Source: CAZADH01 sp964483805 (GTDB lineage Bacteria; Muiribacteriota; Ozemobacteria; Ozemobacterales; Ozemobacteraceae). Taken from it: a stretch of DNA of 55,313 nucleotides. Positions within the stretch are counted from its first letter, which is position 1. Every line of letters begins with the position of its first letter. The notes beneath the pieces were generated by a model, which saw only the letters and a program-made list of their open reading frames with translations, made no database searches and was not told the origin of the DNA. This document shows, piece by piece, positions 44,427 through 52,533 of the stretch. The DNA lies in the NCBI GenBank assembly GCA_964483805.1, contig CAZADH010000010.1, positions 1-55,313 of the forward strand. The letters run 5' to 3'. A program made the position numbers and the translations under genes.

Positions 44427-45230
44427 ATGGATATGCCACGCGCCGACATCGGAGTTTTCGGAGGCTCTGGGTTCTATCAACTCGACGGTGACATCAAAGA
44501 GATTAAAATACATACACCGTATGGACCACCGAGCGATGCTATCCAACTGGCCAAGGTCGGCGGGCGCACCGTCGCCTTCCTGCCTCGTCACGGCCGCGGC
44601 CACGCGCTGCCACCACACCGCATCAACTACCGGGCCAATCTGCACGCCATGCACCAGTTGGGTGTTTCCCGGCTCATCTCACCGTGCGCGTGCGGGTCGC
44701 TCCAGGCCGATATCAAGCCCGGCGAGTTCGTGGTCACCGACCAGTACGTCGATCGCACCAATGGGCGCGCCGATACGTTCTTCGACGGTCCGCGCGTTGC
44801 CCACATTTCGTGCGGCGATCCGTACTGCCCCGAACTGCGTCAGATCGCGGTGGGCGTCATCCGTGATGCCGGCATCAAGGTCCACGATGGTGGCACGATG
44901 GTCGTCATCCAGGGGCCGCGGTTTTCGACCAAGGCCGAGAGCCGCTGGTTCTCGAACCAAGGCTGGCAGACGATCAACATGACCCAGTATCCCGAGGTCG
45001 TGCTGGCCCAGGAACTCGGCATTTGCATCGTCAACATCGCTCTCGTCACCGACTTCGACGCCGGACTGGCCGGCAATGTCCCCGAAGTCACGACGGCCGA
45101 GGTGTTCGAAGTGTTCAAGAAGAACAGCGAGAACGTGCGACGCATCATGGTGCCGCTGCTCGAGAAGATCCCGCTCGAGCGCGCCAAGTGCCGCTGCAAA
45201 GCCAAAGCCGAAGAGGCGTTCGTCAGTTGA
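44427..45230 (+). CDS. mtnP: S-methyl-5'-thioadenosine phosphorylase
   Basis: Splits 5'-methylthioadenosine with phosphate to adenine and 5-methylthioribose 1-phosphate in methionine salvage. The 267-residue length, GVFGGSGFYQ phosphate loop, LPRHGRGH, GPRFSTKAES and NMTQYPEVVLA fit the MTAP/PNP family. The aspartates in LVTDFDAGL correspond to the pair that selects adenine over hypoxanthine in MTAPs, so adenine specificity is likely. TAAGGAG precedes the ATG. It lies 40 bases after the deacetylase; no other methionine salvage gene is in the window. Confidence 0.9.
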   Translation: MDMPRADIGVFGGSGFYQLDGDIKEIKIHTPYGPPSDAIQLAKVGGRTVAFLPRHGRGHALPPHRINYRANLHAMHQLGVSRLISPCACGSLQADIKPGEFVVTDQYVDRTNGRADTFFDGPRVAHISCGDPYCPELRQIAVGVIRDAGIKVHDGGTMVVIQGPRFSTKAESRWFSNQGWQTINMTQYPEVVLAQELGICIVNIALVTDFDAGLAGNVPEVTTAEVFEVFKKNSENVRRIMVPLLEKIPLERAKCRCKAKAEEAFVS

Positions 45231-45242
45231 CCCGGCGGTGCG

Positions 45243-45266
45243 GGGACAGACCCTAGGGTCTGTCCC
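45243..45266. repeat. 24-bp perfect palindrome GGGACAGACCC-TA-GGGTCTGTCCC
   Basis: A self-complementary 24-mer begins 12 bases after the mtnP stop. A decayed relative lies at 27438-27463. The type is common near mobile REP-like elements and could also act as a bidirectional terminator. The following 190 bases carry no convincing gene; a small minus-strand frame of 71 residues is basic but matches nothing I know. Confidence 0.65.
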
Positions 45267-45457
45267 AAATTTTGATCAGCCTCTCGATACAATGCACGAA
45301 ATCGCGCCAACGTCTTGTCGCCTCGCTCGCCTGCCATTTTCCGACCTCCTTTTCGGTAAGATCGGTCATGGCGCGACGATACCTCCGCCGGTAAGATTTT
45401 AGATGGCGCGATTCGTACCTTTGACACCCCCCGCCCTCTTTCGGTAGAGTTAACCGT

Positions 45458-47242
45458 ATGAACATGCGACTTTCTGGCCGCGTGCCCTGGCTTGCCCTTG
45501 TTTCGGCCGTGCTGTTGGCCCTGATCGCGTACCCCGGTCAGGCCGCGGCCGCCCGCGCCTGGACGATCATGGTCTACATGGCCGCCGACAACGATCTCGA
45601 CGCCGCGGCCGTCGTCAACATGAACCAGATGGAATGCGTCGGCAGCAGCAACGACGTGGCCATTGTCGCCCAGATCGACCGCGGCCGGGCCACCGCCAAA
45701 GCCAAATACGACGGTGGTTGGACCGGCGCCCGCCGCTACCTGGTGACCCGCGACAACAACGGCACGGTGATCGGCTCAAAGGTTCTGGCCAACCTGGGGT
45801 CGGTCGATTCGGGCAAGGCCGCGAGCCTCAGCGATTTCGGCACGTGGGCCGTGCGCAACTACCCGGCGAAACGCTATGCGTTGATTGTTTGGTCACACGG
45901 CACCGGCTGGTTGACCCTGGCGGGCTATTCCAGCGTGCAAGACGCGTCCAGCGCCGAGAAACAGGTCGCCGATCTTGCACTCCCCGCCGAAAAACCGATC
46001 CCTGCTTCCGAGCCTTCCCGTGGTCTTCCAGCGGCCGGCGCCCCCGTGGGCGCTGTGCCCGAAGTGCCGCAGATCCAGGCCGACATCGCCTACGATGACT
46101 CAACCAAGAGTTCGCTGAATACCGTCGAACTGGCGGCCGCCATCAAGACCATCGTGAATGCCGCCGGTCGACCGCTCGACATCATCGGTTTCGATGCGTG
46201 TCTGATGCAGAACATCGAAGTGGTTCATGCGTTGCAGGGCCTGGCGCAATTCATCGTCGGTTCCGAAGAAACGATGTCGTCGCGCGGCTGGCCCTACGTG
46301 ACGCTGCTCACCACGCTGACCCGCCGGCCCGATCTCGATGGGCGCCAGCTCGCGACGTATATTCCGAATGTCATGCAGAAGGCCTTCTTCGGCCTCAAGG
46401 GTGCCAGCAATGCACTGACGATGAGCGCCATCGACAGCGCTCAGGTGCCGGGCGTTGTGAAGGCTGCGTCCGATCTGGGTTACTATCTCTATTACTGGAG
46501 TCAGAACCACCCCGTTTGGGTGCAGGCGGTACGCGATCGGGTGCAATCGTTTTCGAATCCCGATTTCGTCGATCTGTTCCACCTCGCCCGTCTGGTGCGA
46601 TCGACGTTCAAGTGCGAGCGAACGAAAGCGGCTGCCGACGCGGTATTGCGCTATGCATTGACGGCCGAACAACGCGGCAGCCCAGGGCTGGTGCTCAGTC
46701 GTGCCGTGAACCAGGGTCGCGTCGAGAATGCGCTCGGGTTGTCGATCTACTTCCCGAAACTGCGCACCCGGTCGTTCGATCAGTACCATCAACTGGCTTT
46801 CGCCAAAGCGACCTGGTGGGATGACTTCGCCAGTGCGTATTTGAAGAACCGTGGCACCGCAACCAAGCAGGCCCGGCCCCGCAGCGGCACCCGCGGCCGC
46901 ACCAAGGAACGGCGGGAAGCGGCGGTCCCGGTGTCGTGTGCCGCCCTGCTCGACGATGCGGCGGCCGATCTGATTCATTACCGGGCCACGGGTGATGACA
47001 CTGCTTTCACGCGCGTTGCGAGCTCGAGCGCGGCGATCGTCGATCGGGCGATCCTCGACGATGACCTCGCCGGCATCGAACAGTTTTTGCGCAGCGCCAC
47101 GGCGAAACCCGGGGATGCGGCGATGAGCGAAGCCATTCGACCGCTGTTGGCGGTCATCGAGGCGCGGCTCGGTTTCGCAGCCAATCAAGACCACGACGGC
47201 TACGCTCGCGAGCTGCTCGAACTGCTGCCGAAGCGCCCCTGA
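45458..47242 (+). CDS. Exported clostripain-like cysteine protease (peptidase C11)
   Basis: A 594-residue secreted protein with a signal peptide (VPWLALVSAVLLALIAYPGQAAA). The C11 caspase-fold core is clear: TIMVYMAADNDLDAAAV near 36-52, catalytic His in IVWSHGTGW near 144, catalytic Cys in IIGFDACLMQNIEV near 243, and SEETMSSRGWPY after it. C11 enzymes cut after Arg or Lys, usually after autoprocessing. The last 120 residues are a helical extension of unknown role. The ribosome binding site is weak. It may process surface proteins; no partner is evident. Confidence 0.93.
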   Translation: MNMRLSGRVPWLALVSAVLLALIAYPGQAAAARAWTIMVYMAADNDLDAAAVVNMNQMECVGSSNDVAIVAQIDRGRATAKAKYDGGWTGARRYLVTRDNNGTVIGSKVLANLGSVDSGKAASLSDFGTWAVRNYPAKRYALIVWSHGTGWLTLAGYSSVQDASSAEKQVADLALPAEKPIPASEPSRGLPAAGAPVGAVPEVPQIQADIAYDDSTKSSLNTVELAAAIKTIVNAAGRPLDIIGFDACLMQNIEVVHALQGLAQFIVGSEETMSSRGWPYVTLLTTLTRRPDLDGRQLATYIPNVMQKAFFGLKGASNALTMSAIDSAQVPGVVKAASDLGYYLYYWSQNHPVWVQAVRDRVQSFSNPDFVDLFHLARLVRSTFKCERTKAAADAVLRYALTAEQRGSPGLVLSRAVNQGRVENALGLSIYFPKLRTRSFDQYHQLAFAKATWWDDFASAYLKNRGTATKQARPRSGTRGRTKERREAAVPVSCAALLDDAAADLIHYRATGDDTAFTRVASSSAAIVDRAILDDDLAGIEQFLRSATAKPGDAAMSEAIRPLLAVIEARLGFAANQDHDGYARELLELLPKRP

Positions 47243-47342
47243 GCGCGCGACCCCGGCCGCTGCGTCCACCGGCAGGTGACGACGACCGATCAGGACCCAG
47301 CAACCTCGCGCCGGCAAAATCGCTGAGAATCCTGGAAACGCC

Positions 47343-47939
47343 ATGAATCCTCTCACGCATGCCGTTATCTCGTGGGATGTCGCGTCGGTGTCGTCGCTCG
47401 GCCGCCGAGACCTCGCCCTCGTCACCCTCGCAGGGATCGCCCCCGACATCGACGGCGCCGGCCTGCTCATCGACGCCTGGCACGGCATCGCAACAGACGG
47501 GCATGCACAACTCTTTGCACAGTATCACCACCAGGTGGGCCACAACCTCTGGGCCGGCCTTGCCCTCGCGGTTCTGGCCACCGTGCCGGCCCGCCGTCGT
47601 CTTGCGACCTTTATCATGGCCCTGCTTACCTTTCATCTGCACCTTGTGTGCGACCTGATCGGTTCGCGCGGTCCCGACGGTCACCAATGGCCGATCCCGT
47701 ATCTGGGTGCGCTGGCGCCGACGTGGCAACTGACCTGGTCGGGCCAATGGGAACTCAACGCGTGGCCCAATCTCGCCATCACCGCCGTCGGGCTGGCGTT
47801 CTTGCTCGGCCTTGCCTGCCGCCGTGGTTTCTCGCCCCTGTGGTATCTCTCGGCCCGCGCCGATGCCGCGCTCGTCGCCACATTGCGCGCCCGCTTCACG
47901 CCGGCCCGGTCGCCGGAAACCCCGTCGCGTTCCGCATGA
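47343..47939 (+). CDS. YdjM-like membrane metal-dependent hydrolase (DUF457)
   Basis: A 198-residue protein opening with MNPLTHAVISWDVAS, typical of this family. Putative metal ligands lie in GIAPDIDGAG, YHHQVGHN and HLVCDLIGSRGPDG. Four hydrophobic helices are predicted. The family is named for a presumed zinc-dependent hydrolase, but substrates are not known. Its stop overlaps the hemW start (ATGA), so the two are probably translated together. Confidence 0.82.
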   Translation: MNPLTHAVISWDVASVSSLGRRDLALVTLAGIAPDIDGAGLLIDAWHGIATDGHAQLFAQYHHQVGHNLWAGLALAVLATVPARRRLATFIMALLTFHLHLVCDLIGSRGPDGHQWPIPYLGALAPTWQLTWSGQWELNAWPNLAITAVGLAFLLGLACRRGFSPLWYLSARADAALVATLRARFTPARSPETPSRSA

Positions 47940-49198
47940 AACGCGAAAATCACCACCCCACAAACCCACACGCACACGAGATTGCCGCCCCGGGCCTGTA
48001 CGTTCACGTACCGTTCTGCCGGGCAAAGTGCGATTACTGCGGCTTTTCATCGGCCCCGATTTCGGCGGGCGACCTCGAGAACTGGCTTCAGGGGCTCGAG
48101 TGCGAGTTGTCGCGCCGCAAACCCGCCGGGTTCGCACCGGCCACGGTTTTCTTTGGCGGCGGGACTCCGACATTGATCGGAGCGAACGCCCTCGACCGCG
48201 TCTGGACCACGCTGGCGCGGCATTTCGATCTGTCGGGGGTATGCGAAACCACGATCGAGACCAACCCGGATACGCTGACCGCCGAGGTGGGCGAGGTGAT
48301 CCGTCACTGGCTTGGTCTGCGCATCAGTATCGGGGCGCAACGGTTTCTCGACGCTGAACTCGATGCGCTGGGGCGCCGCCACCGTGCCGACGCACTGCCC
48401 CGAGCCATCGACCTGGCTCTGGCCCTCACGCCCCGCGTCGGGATCGATCTGATTCTCGGGGTGCCATCATGCCCATCGATCGCTCCGGCGTTGGATGGCA
48501 TTCTCGATCGATGGCCACTCGAGCATGTGTCGAGTTACTTTCTCACCGTCGAGGCCGACACGCCCCTGGCCCGTCGCGTGGCCCGGGGTGAGTGTGGCGA
48601 CCCCGATGATGTCGGCCCCGAAGAGTTGTTCGCCGTCGCCGACATCCTGGGTACCCACGGGTTTGAACACTACGAGATCTCCAACTTTGCGCGCCCGGGA
48701 GGCCGGTGCCGCCACAACCTGGCGACCTGGCACGGCGCCGACTATCTCGGCATCGGACCGGCCGCGGTCTCGACGCTGGGCGGCATCCGCAGCAGCAACG
48801 CCGAGCGTCTCGACGACTGGTTGAACGCCGCAGGCGAAGTTGCCGACCGCGAGGCAATATTACCTGTTATCGCCCGCAACGAGCGGGTCATGCTTGGGCT
48901 GCGCCTGATCGCCGACGGACTCGACCTGATCGCCTTGCGCGACACCACGACCGACCTCGTTCGGGTCCGCCCCGATTGCGGCATCGATTGGCTGCTCGCG
49001 GCGGCGGGGCGGTATCTGGCGGCCGGTGACCTCGAACTCGTCGGTGCCGTCTCAACGGCGGAAACCTTGCTGCCAACCGCTGGGCCAGGACTCGTGCGCC
49101 CTCCGGGCGGCCACCGCCTGCGTTTGACCCGTCAGGGCATCGCCCGCGCGAACACGATCATCGGCCACCTGTTGGTCGATGAAGAAATGTCAGACTGA
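47936..49198 (+). CDS. hemW: Radical SAM HemW, coproporphyrinogen III oxidase-like
   Basis: A 420-residue radical SAM protein. The N-terminal [4Fe-4S] motif CRAKCDYCGF (C-x3-C-x2-C-x-F) is preceded by LYVHVPFC. FFGGGTPTLI, ETNPDTLT, RISIGAQRFLDAEL, EHYEISNFARPG and WHGADYLGIGPAA are all HemW/HemN-type landmarks. It lacks the extra Cys of true HemN and so is more likely HemW, a haem chaperone or transfer protein, than a working oxidase. The ATG overlaps the YdjM-like stop by four bases. The C-terminal 80 residues contain the typical HemW wing. Confidence 0.93.
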   Translation: MKRENHHPTNPHAHEIAAPGLYVHVPFCRAKCDYCGFSSAPISAGDLENWLQGLECELSRRKPAGFAPATVFFGGGTPTLIGANALDRVWTTLARHFDLSGVCETTIETNPDTLTAEVGEVIRHWLGLRISIGAQRFLDAELDALGRRHRADALPRAIDLALALTPRVGIDLILGVPSCPSIAPALDGILDRWPLEHVSSYFLTVEADTPLARRVARGECGDPDDVGPEELFAVADILGTHGFEHYEISNFARPGGRCRHNLATWHGADYLGIGPAAVSTLGGIRSSNAERLDDWLNAAGEVADREAILPVIARNERVMLGLRLIADGLDLIALRDTTTDLVRVRPDCGIDWLLAAAGRYLAAGDLELVGAVSTAETLLPTAGPGLVRPPGGHRLRLTRQGIARANTIIGHLLVDEEMSD

Positions 49199-49219
49199 AC
49201 TGGCCGGCGACACCGGCTC

Positions 49220-49951
49220 TCAGTCGCAGCGGCGGCGCAGCACGGTCGGGTCGATGAAGTGGGCCACCCAACGACGCCAGCCTTCGAGGCGGGGTCCACG
49301 GGGGTTTTGTGGCTGCCATGCCTGCACAGGCTTGGGCGCTTCGAGTAACGCCACGGGAACTGCCGGTGCGTGGTCATGACGAGAGAATCGGGTGAGCTCC
49401 GCCCGCGTCCAGGCGGCCTGTTGTTTCAGTTCGAGCGTGTCGCGGTGCGCCCGCTCGGCATCGGCTTGCCGCGCTTCGGCTTCGCGGGCGTGGGCCGCCG
49501 TGAGACGCGCGATCCGGGCCTCGAGCTGTTCGACCCGCTCGCGGTGTTTCTCGTCGGCGAGGCGTTGCGCCTCGAGCAACAGGGTGACGTCGGCGCGCGC
49601 CTTCTCGGTTGCCTGGCGGTGAGCCTCGACCAGGGCCATGATCGCCCGTTCGAGTTGCTCGATCCGCACGGCCGGTGCCGGCGCCTGGCTTGGGGCAGGG
49701 GTGCTCACCGACGCGAAGTCGGCGACCACTGACGCGACGCCGCCCACCCGACGGGCCGCCTCTCCTGGCGTCACGCCTTCGGCCACCAGGGCCGCCATGG
49801 CGCCGAGGGTATCGACCGCCGCCGCCGAGAGCATCCGCTCGCGGCCATGGCGCGGGGCATCGACACCGGCCAGCTTCACCCAGTAGCGCAGTTGATCCGC
49901 GGTAACCCCAAGCTCCCGGGCAACGTCCACCAGTGTTCGCATCTCTGCCAT
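49220..49951 (-). CDS. MerR-type HTH protein with a long coiled coil
   Basis: The ATG at 49951 has GGAGGGA just upstream; a longer start at 49993 has none. The 243-residue protein has an N-terminal MerR-like winged helix (VDVARELGVTADQLRYWVKLA, about 5-50), a second helical segment with GVTPGEAARRVGG, an Ala/Pro linker (about 85-95), then a coiled coil of about 100 residues rich in Ala/Glu/Arg (110-205) and a short Trp-rich tail. Regulators of the KfrA type, which bind DNA near their own gene and form filaments, have a similar plan. A GTCAC-rich region lies upstream. The function (regulator, partition or nucleoid protein) is not known. Confidence 0.8.
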   Translation of the reverse strand: MAEMRTLVDVARELGVTADQLRYWVKLAGVDAPRHGRERMLSAAAVDTLGAMAALVAEGVTPGEAARRVGGVASVVADFASVSTPAPSQAPAPAVRIEQLERAIMALVEAHRQATEKARADVTLLLEAQRLADEKHRERVEQLEARIARLTAAHAREAEARQADAERAHRDTLELKQQAAWTRAELTRFSRHDHAPAVPVALLEAPKPVQAWQPQNPRGPRLEGWRRWVAHFIDPTVLRRRCD

Positions 49952-50463
49952 GGTCGGTCCCTCCGTCACGTGCTCAATGTGAAGGTGCCGCACTCACCGG
50001 CAACCTTGCAGTGAACATCGGCACAACGGCGGCAATCAGTTAGCGACGCGGATCACGGCACCTCCCGGCCCATCGGTCCGCGAGGCTGTGCGAGCGCGGC
50101 GAACCGTGCATGCCAAACCGCGTTGCCGGTGACCCGGAACCCGCCCGGCGCGCCGCCGGACCACCGGCTCACCGGCACCGCGTGGCGACAGCCGACGCAG
50201 TCAATATGCTGTATTACGTCGTCACCGGCGCCCGCATCGACTCGTCTCAGTTTGTCACGGCAGGCCGACACCGTCGTTGCCCGTCACGGGCAACCGAGCC
50301 GGGTCGGGTCACGCCGTCACAGCAGATGCACGCGGTCGTCGGCCGTCACAGGCAGTCGCACCGACCGCCGTCACGCCGTCACCCCCGTCGCGATCCCGTG
50401 ACCGCGTCACGGCCAGAACCCCGACACCGTGCCCCAGTGAGTATGGCCGGGCCGGGTGCGACC
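49952..50463. other. 512-bp noncoding region upstream of the MerR-type gene
   Basis: The stretch is GC-rich and carries many GTCAC words in its lgt-proximal half (see the separate repeat entry). Several frames are open, but they are driven by composition. One minus-strand frame (50053-50271, 72 codons) has a CVGC pair and tryptophans that hint at a possible small protein, at low confidence. The region must hold the MerR-type gene promoter and the lgt 3' end. Confidence 0.5.
50219..50411. repeat. Cluster of about ten GTCAC repeats
   Basis: GTCAC occurs near 50221, 50254, 50283, 50307, 50315, 50344, 50370, 50377 and 50406, with an inverted GTGAC near 50398. Several have the longer form GCCGTCAC. 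Spacings are irregular, about 7-37 bases, and the words lie on the plus strand with one inverted. The density is well above chance. They may be iteron-like binding sites for the adjacent MerR-type coiled-coil protein; this is inference. Confidence 0.55.
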
Positions 50464-51342
50464 TCAGTTCTGAACGGATGATTCGGTCGGCGGGGGCGAT
50501 TGCGGCGGGGACTCCTCGGGCCGACCGGAGGCAGGCCAGATGCGCAAGACAACCGCAAGCACCAATCCGGCGGCGACCATCGCCATCGAACCCCATTGGT
50601 CGGAGGTCAAGCCCAACCATGCTTTCGGGTTGAGGCGGATGAACTCGACCAGGAAGCGCGAAGTGCCAAACCAGATGAGGAAGAAGACGATGCGAACCCC
50701 GACGAAGGGCCGCCCGGGTTGCATGCGCAGGAGCAGGGCCAGCAGGATCCAGGACGAGATCGACTCGTAGAGCGGCGTGGGATGCACCGGAATGTCGATC
50801 GGCACCGGTTCACCGGGAAACAGCTCCTGATGCAGTTTGAGCAGTTGCGGATTTTGTTGCCACAGAGTCGGCACCAGCCCGTTGGGGAAGCACATCCCCC
50901 AGGGGAGATGCGTCGGCAGTCCGTAACACCCATCGCCGGCAGCAATACAACCCAATCGGCCCACGGCATAGCCAATGGTCATGGCGGGCGCCGCCAGATC
51001 GGCGAAATACCAGAACGGCGCGCCGGCGACACGCAGCCGCCACCAGCAGAGGCTGACCGCCAGAGCATAGCCGCCCAGCACCGAGAAACCGCTGGTGTTC
51101 AACAGGTAGAAACCCGGCCGTTGTAGCACGTCGCTGAAGTGCTCGAGCAGAAACAACGTCTTCGACCCGACCAGGCCACCCACCATCGCCATCAGCGAGA
51201 TGTCCCAGGCCAGATCGGTGGCCAGTCCGTGCCGGCGAAAACTGCGGATCAACAGCGCAATCGACGACGCGAACGCGCAGGCCAGCAATACGCCGTATGA
51301 GCCGATACGAATCGGCCCCCACTCGAATAGAATCGGATGCAT
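50464..51342 (-). CDS. lgt: Prolipoprotein diacylglyceryl transferase
   Basis: Adds diacylglycerol to the lipobox Cys of prolipoproteins in the inner membrane, the first lipoprotein maturation step. The 292-residue protein has seven or so hydrophobic helices. The start (FEWGPIRIGSYGVLLA), VHPTPLYES and SRFLVEFIR are Lgt features, and the signature reads GRLGCIAAGDGCYG rather than the E. coli-type GRxGNFxxGE. That form is seen in Lgt proteins of other phyla. The last 25 residues are Pro/Ser/Glu-rich. A strong hairpin separates it from the gene upstream. Confidence 0.92.
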   Translation of the reverse strand: MHPILFEWGPIRIGSYGVLLACAFASSIALLIRSFRRHGLATDLAWDISLMAMVGGLVGSKTLFLLEHFSDVLQRPGFYLLNTSGFSVLGGYALAVSLCWWRLRVAGAPFWYFADLAAPAMTIGYAVGRLGCIAAGDGCYGLPTHLPWGMCFPNGLVPTLWQQNPQLLKLHQELFPGEPVPIDIPVHPTPLYESISSWILLALLLRMQPGRPFVGVRIVFFLIWFGTSRFLVEFIRLNPKAWLGLTSDQWGSMAMVAAGLVLAVVLRIWPASGRPEESPPQSPPPTESSVQN

Positions 51343-51353
51343 AGTTAAACAGC

Positions 51354-51379
51354 ACTGCCGCCGGCAGGCCGGCGGCAGT
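51354..51379 (-). terminator. 11-bp hairpin upstream of lgt
   Basis: ACTGCCGCCGG pairs with CCGGCGGCAGT around a four-base loop. On the minus strand it lies 77 bases after the stop of the secreted coiled-coil gene and is followed by GCTGTTTAACT, ending 12 bases before the lgt ATG. It may end the upstream transcript or shape the lgt leader. Confidence 0.5.
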
Positions 51380-51455
51380 TCCTATCTGGTCAACTCTGCC
51401 CTGTGTTCGGCAGAGGGTGACCGGTCGGTCGGGATGACGCCGAGGCGTCACCGGA

Positions 51456-52403
51456 TCACTTCGCGCCCTTTCGGTCGATCACCATACCATAAAGATCGAA
51501 GTCGGCGACAGTGGCCCCGACGAATTCGGTGTCTTGCGGAATCTCGACGTCGCGCCCCTTGACGAACCACCCACCCGCGAGGCCCAACGGACCGAGGGCC
51601 AGATAACCGACGGTGGACGCACCCACGGCCATGCCCAGGTGCTGTTTCGACAACGTCTTGCCGGTCATCGAGCGGATCTCGACCGGCAGTGCCGTGCCGT
51701 CGAGGGCATCGACGCCATACACCTGGATGTTGATCTGGCCCGAACGGCCAAAACGGGCGCCACGACGGACCGACGAGACGGTGCCGGCGGCAAAGGCGCC
51801 CTGGGCAACGACGAGCACGGTCCCGTCAACAAAGGTGTTGTCGGCAATGCTGAAAACCAATGGCTCGCCGGGTTGTGCAGACTTCGTATTTACAGTCTGT
51901 TCGAGCCGCAGTTTGATATGAGAGCCCTTGGCCAGACGCACTTTGCGCAGGTTGATCACGCCGTCCTCGACGGTCAACTGCACCAGTTGCTCGACGCGAA
52001 AAGCCAGCGGTTCGGTGGACGGCCGCCCCCCCACCGCCAGCTTTTCGAGTTCGCCCAGACGTTTGTCGAGCGAACCCCGCTGCGTTGCCTTGAAGATCTT
52101 CCACTCGATGTAGCCGACCTTCATCGACAACGACGGCACGCCGTTGCTGCCGGCAAACAAAAACTTCGACAGGTGCTCGACCTTGTCGAGCACGGCTTGC
52201 TGCGACTCACGGCCCAGCAGATCGCGCTCGACGCGGCCGAGCCGATCGGACAGCGGCCCGGTGCTGGTTTTGTCGTAGATGAACCGTTCGATGCGATTAA
52301 CGTTGCGCGCGAGCGCGATGTCTTTGCTCTCGGCCGTCGCCAGGGCCGGCAGGAGCACCAACGCAAACACGATGGTGAGGATGCAGGGGACTCGCCTCAT
52401 CAT
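51456..52403 (-). CDS. Exported protein with coiled-coil and beta-barrel-like domain
   Basis: From the ATG at 52403, GGAGG ends 10 bases upstream. The 315-residue protein has a signal peptide (CILTIVFALVLLPALATA). Residues about 25-135 are helical and repetitive, with the pattern DRLGRVERDLLG/KRLGELEKLAVG, likely coiled coil. The C-terminal half (KGSHIKLRLEQTVNTKSAQ, FVDGTVLVVAQGAFAAGTV) resembles small beta domains common in exported hypothetical proteins. A hydrophobic glycine-rich segment (GYLALGPLGLAGGW) lies near the end. Function unknown; it sits just beyond the gap from the LPP20-like gene, on the same strand. Confidence 0.78.
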   Translation of the reverse strand: MMRRVPCILTIVFALVLLPALATAESKDIALARNVNRIERFIYDKTSTGPLSDRLGRVERDLLGRESQQAVLDKVEHLSKFLFAGSNGVPSLSMKVGYIEWKIFKATQRGSLDKRLGELEKLAVGGRPSTEPLAFRVEQLVQLTVEDGVINLRKVRLAKGSHIKLRLEQTVNTKSAQPGEPLVFSIADNTFVDGTVLVVAQGAFAAGTVSSVRRGARFGRSGQINIQVYGVDALDGTALPVEIRSMTGKTLSKQHLGMAVGASTVGYLALGPLGLAGGWFVKGRDVEIPQDTEFVGATVADFDLYGMVIDRKGAK

Positions 52404-52523
52404 TGCGAACATACCTCCGTGGGTCTGTTGATATACATCGATTGTATTGCACTCTCGGCCACCTCGTCTTGCCGGCGGCCGCGGTTGTGGCTCACCGCGG
52501 AGCGGCGGGCGCGGCCGGTGACC

Positions 52524-52533
52524 NNNNNNNNNN
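52524..52533. other. Scaffold gap of ten Ns
   Basis: Ten Ns cut off the 3' end of the LPP20-like gene and separate it from the secreted coiled-coil gene. The real distance is not known. Confidence 0.99.

Noticed and set aside
45253..45465. Small basic minus-strand frame between mtnP and the C11 protease
   Set aside because: No family seen and it includes the palindrome; possibly a remnant of a mobile element, but not supportable.
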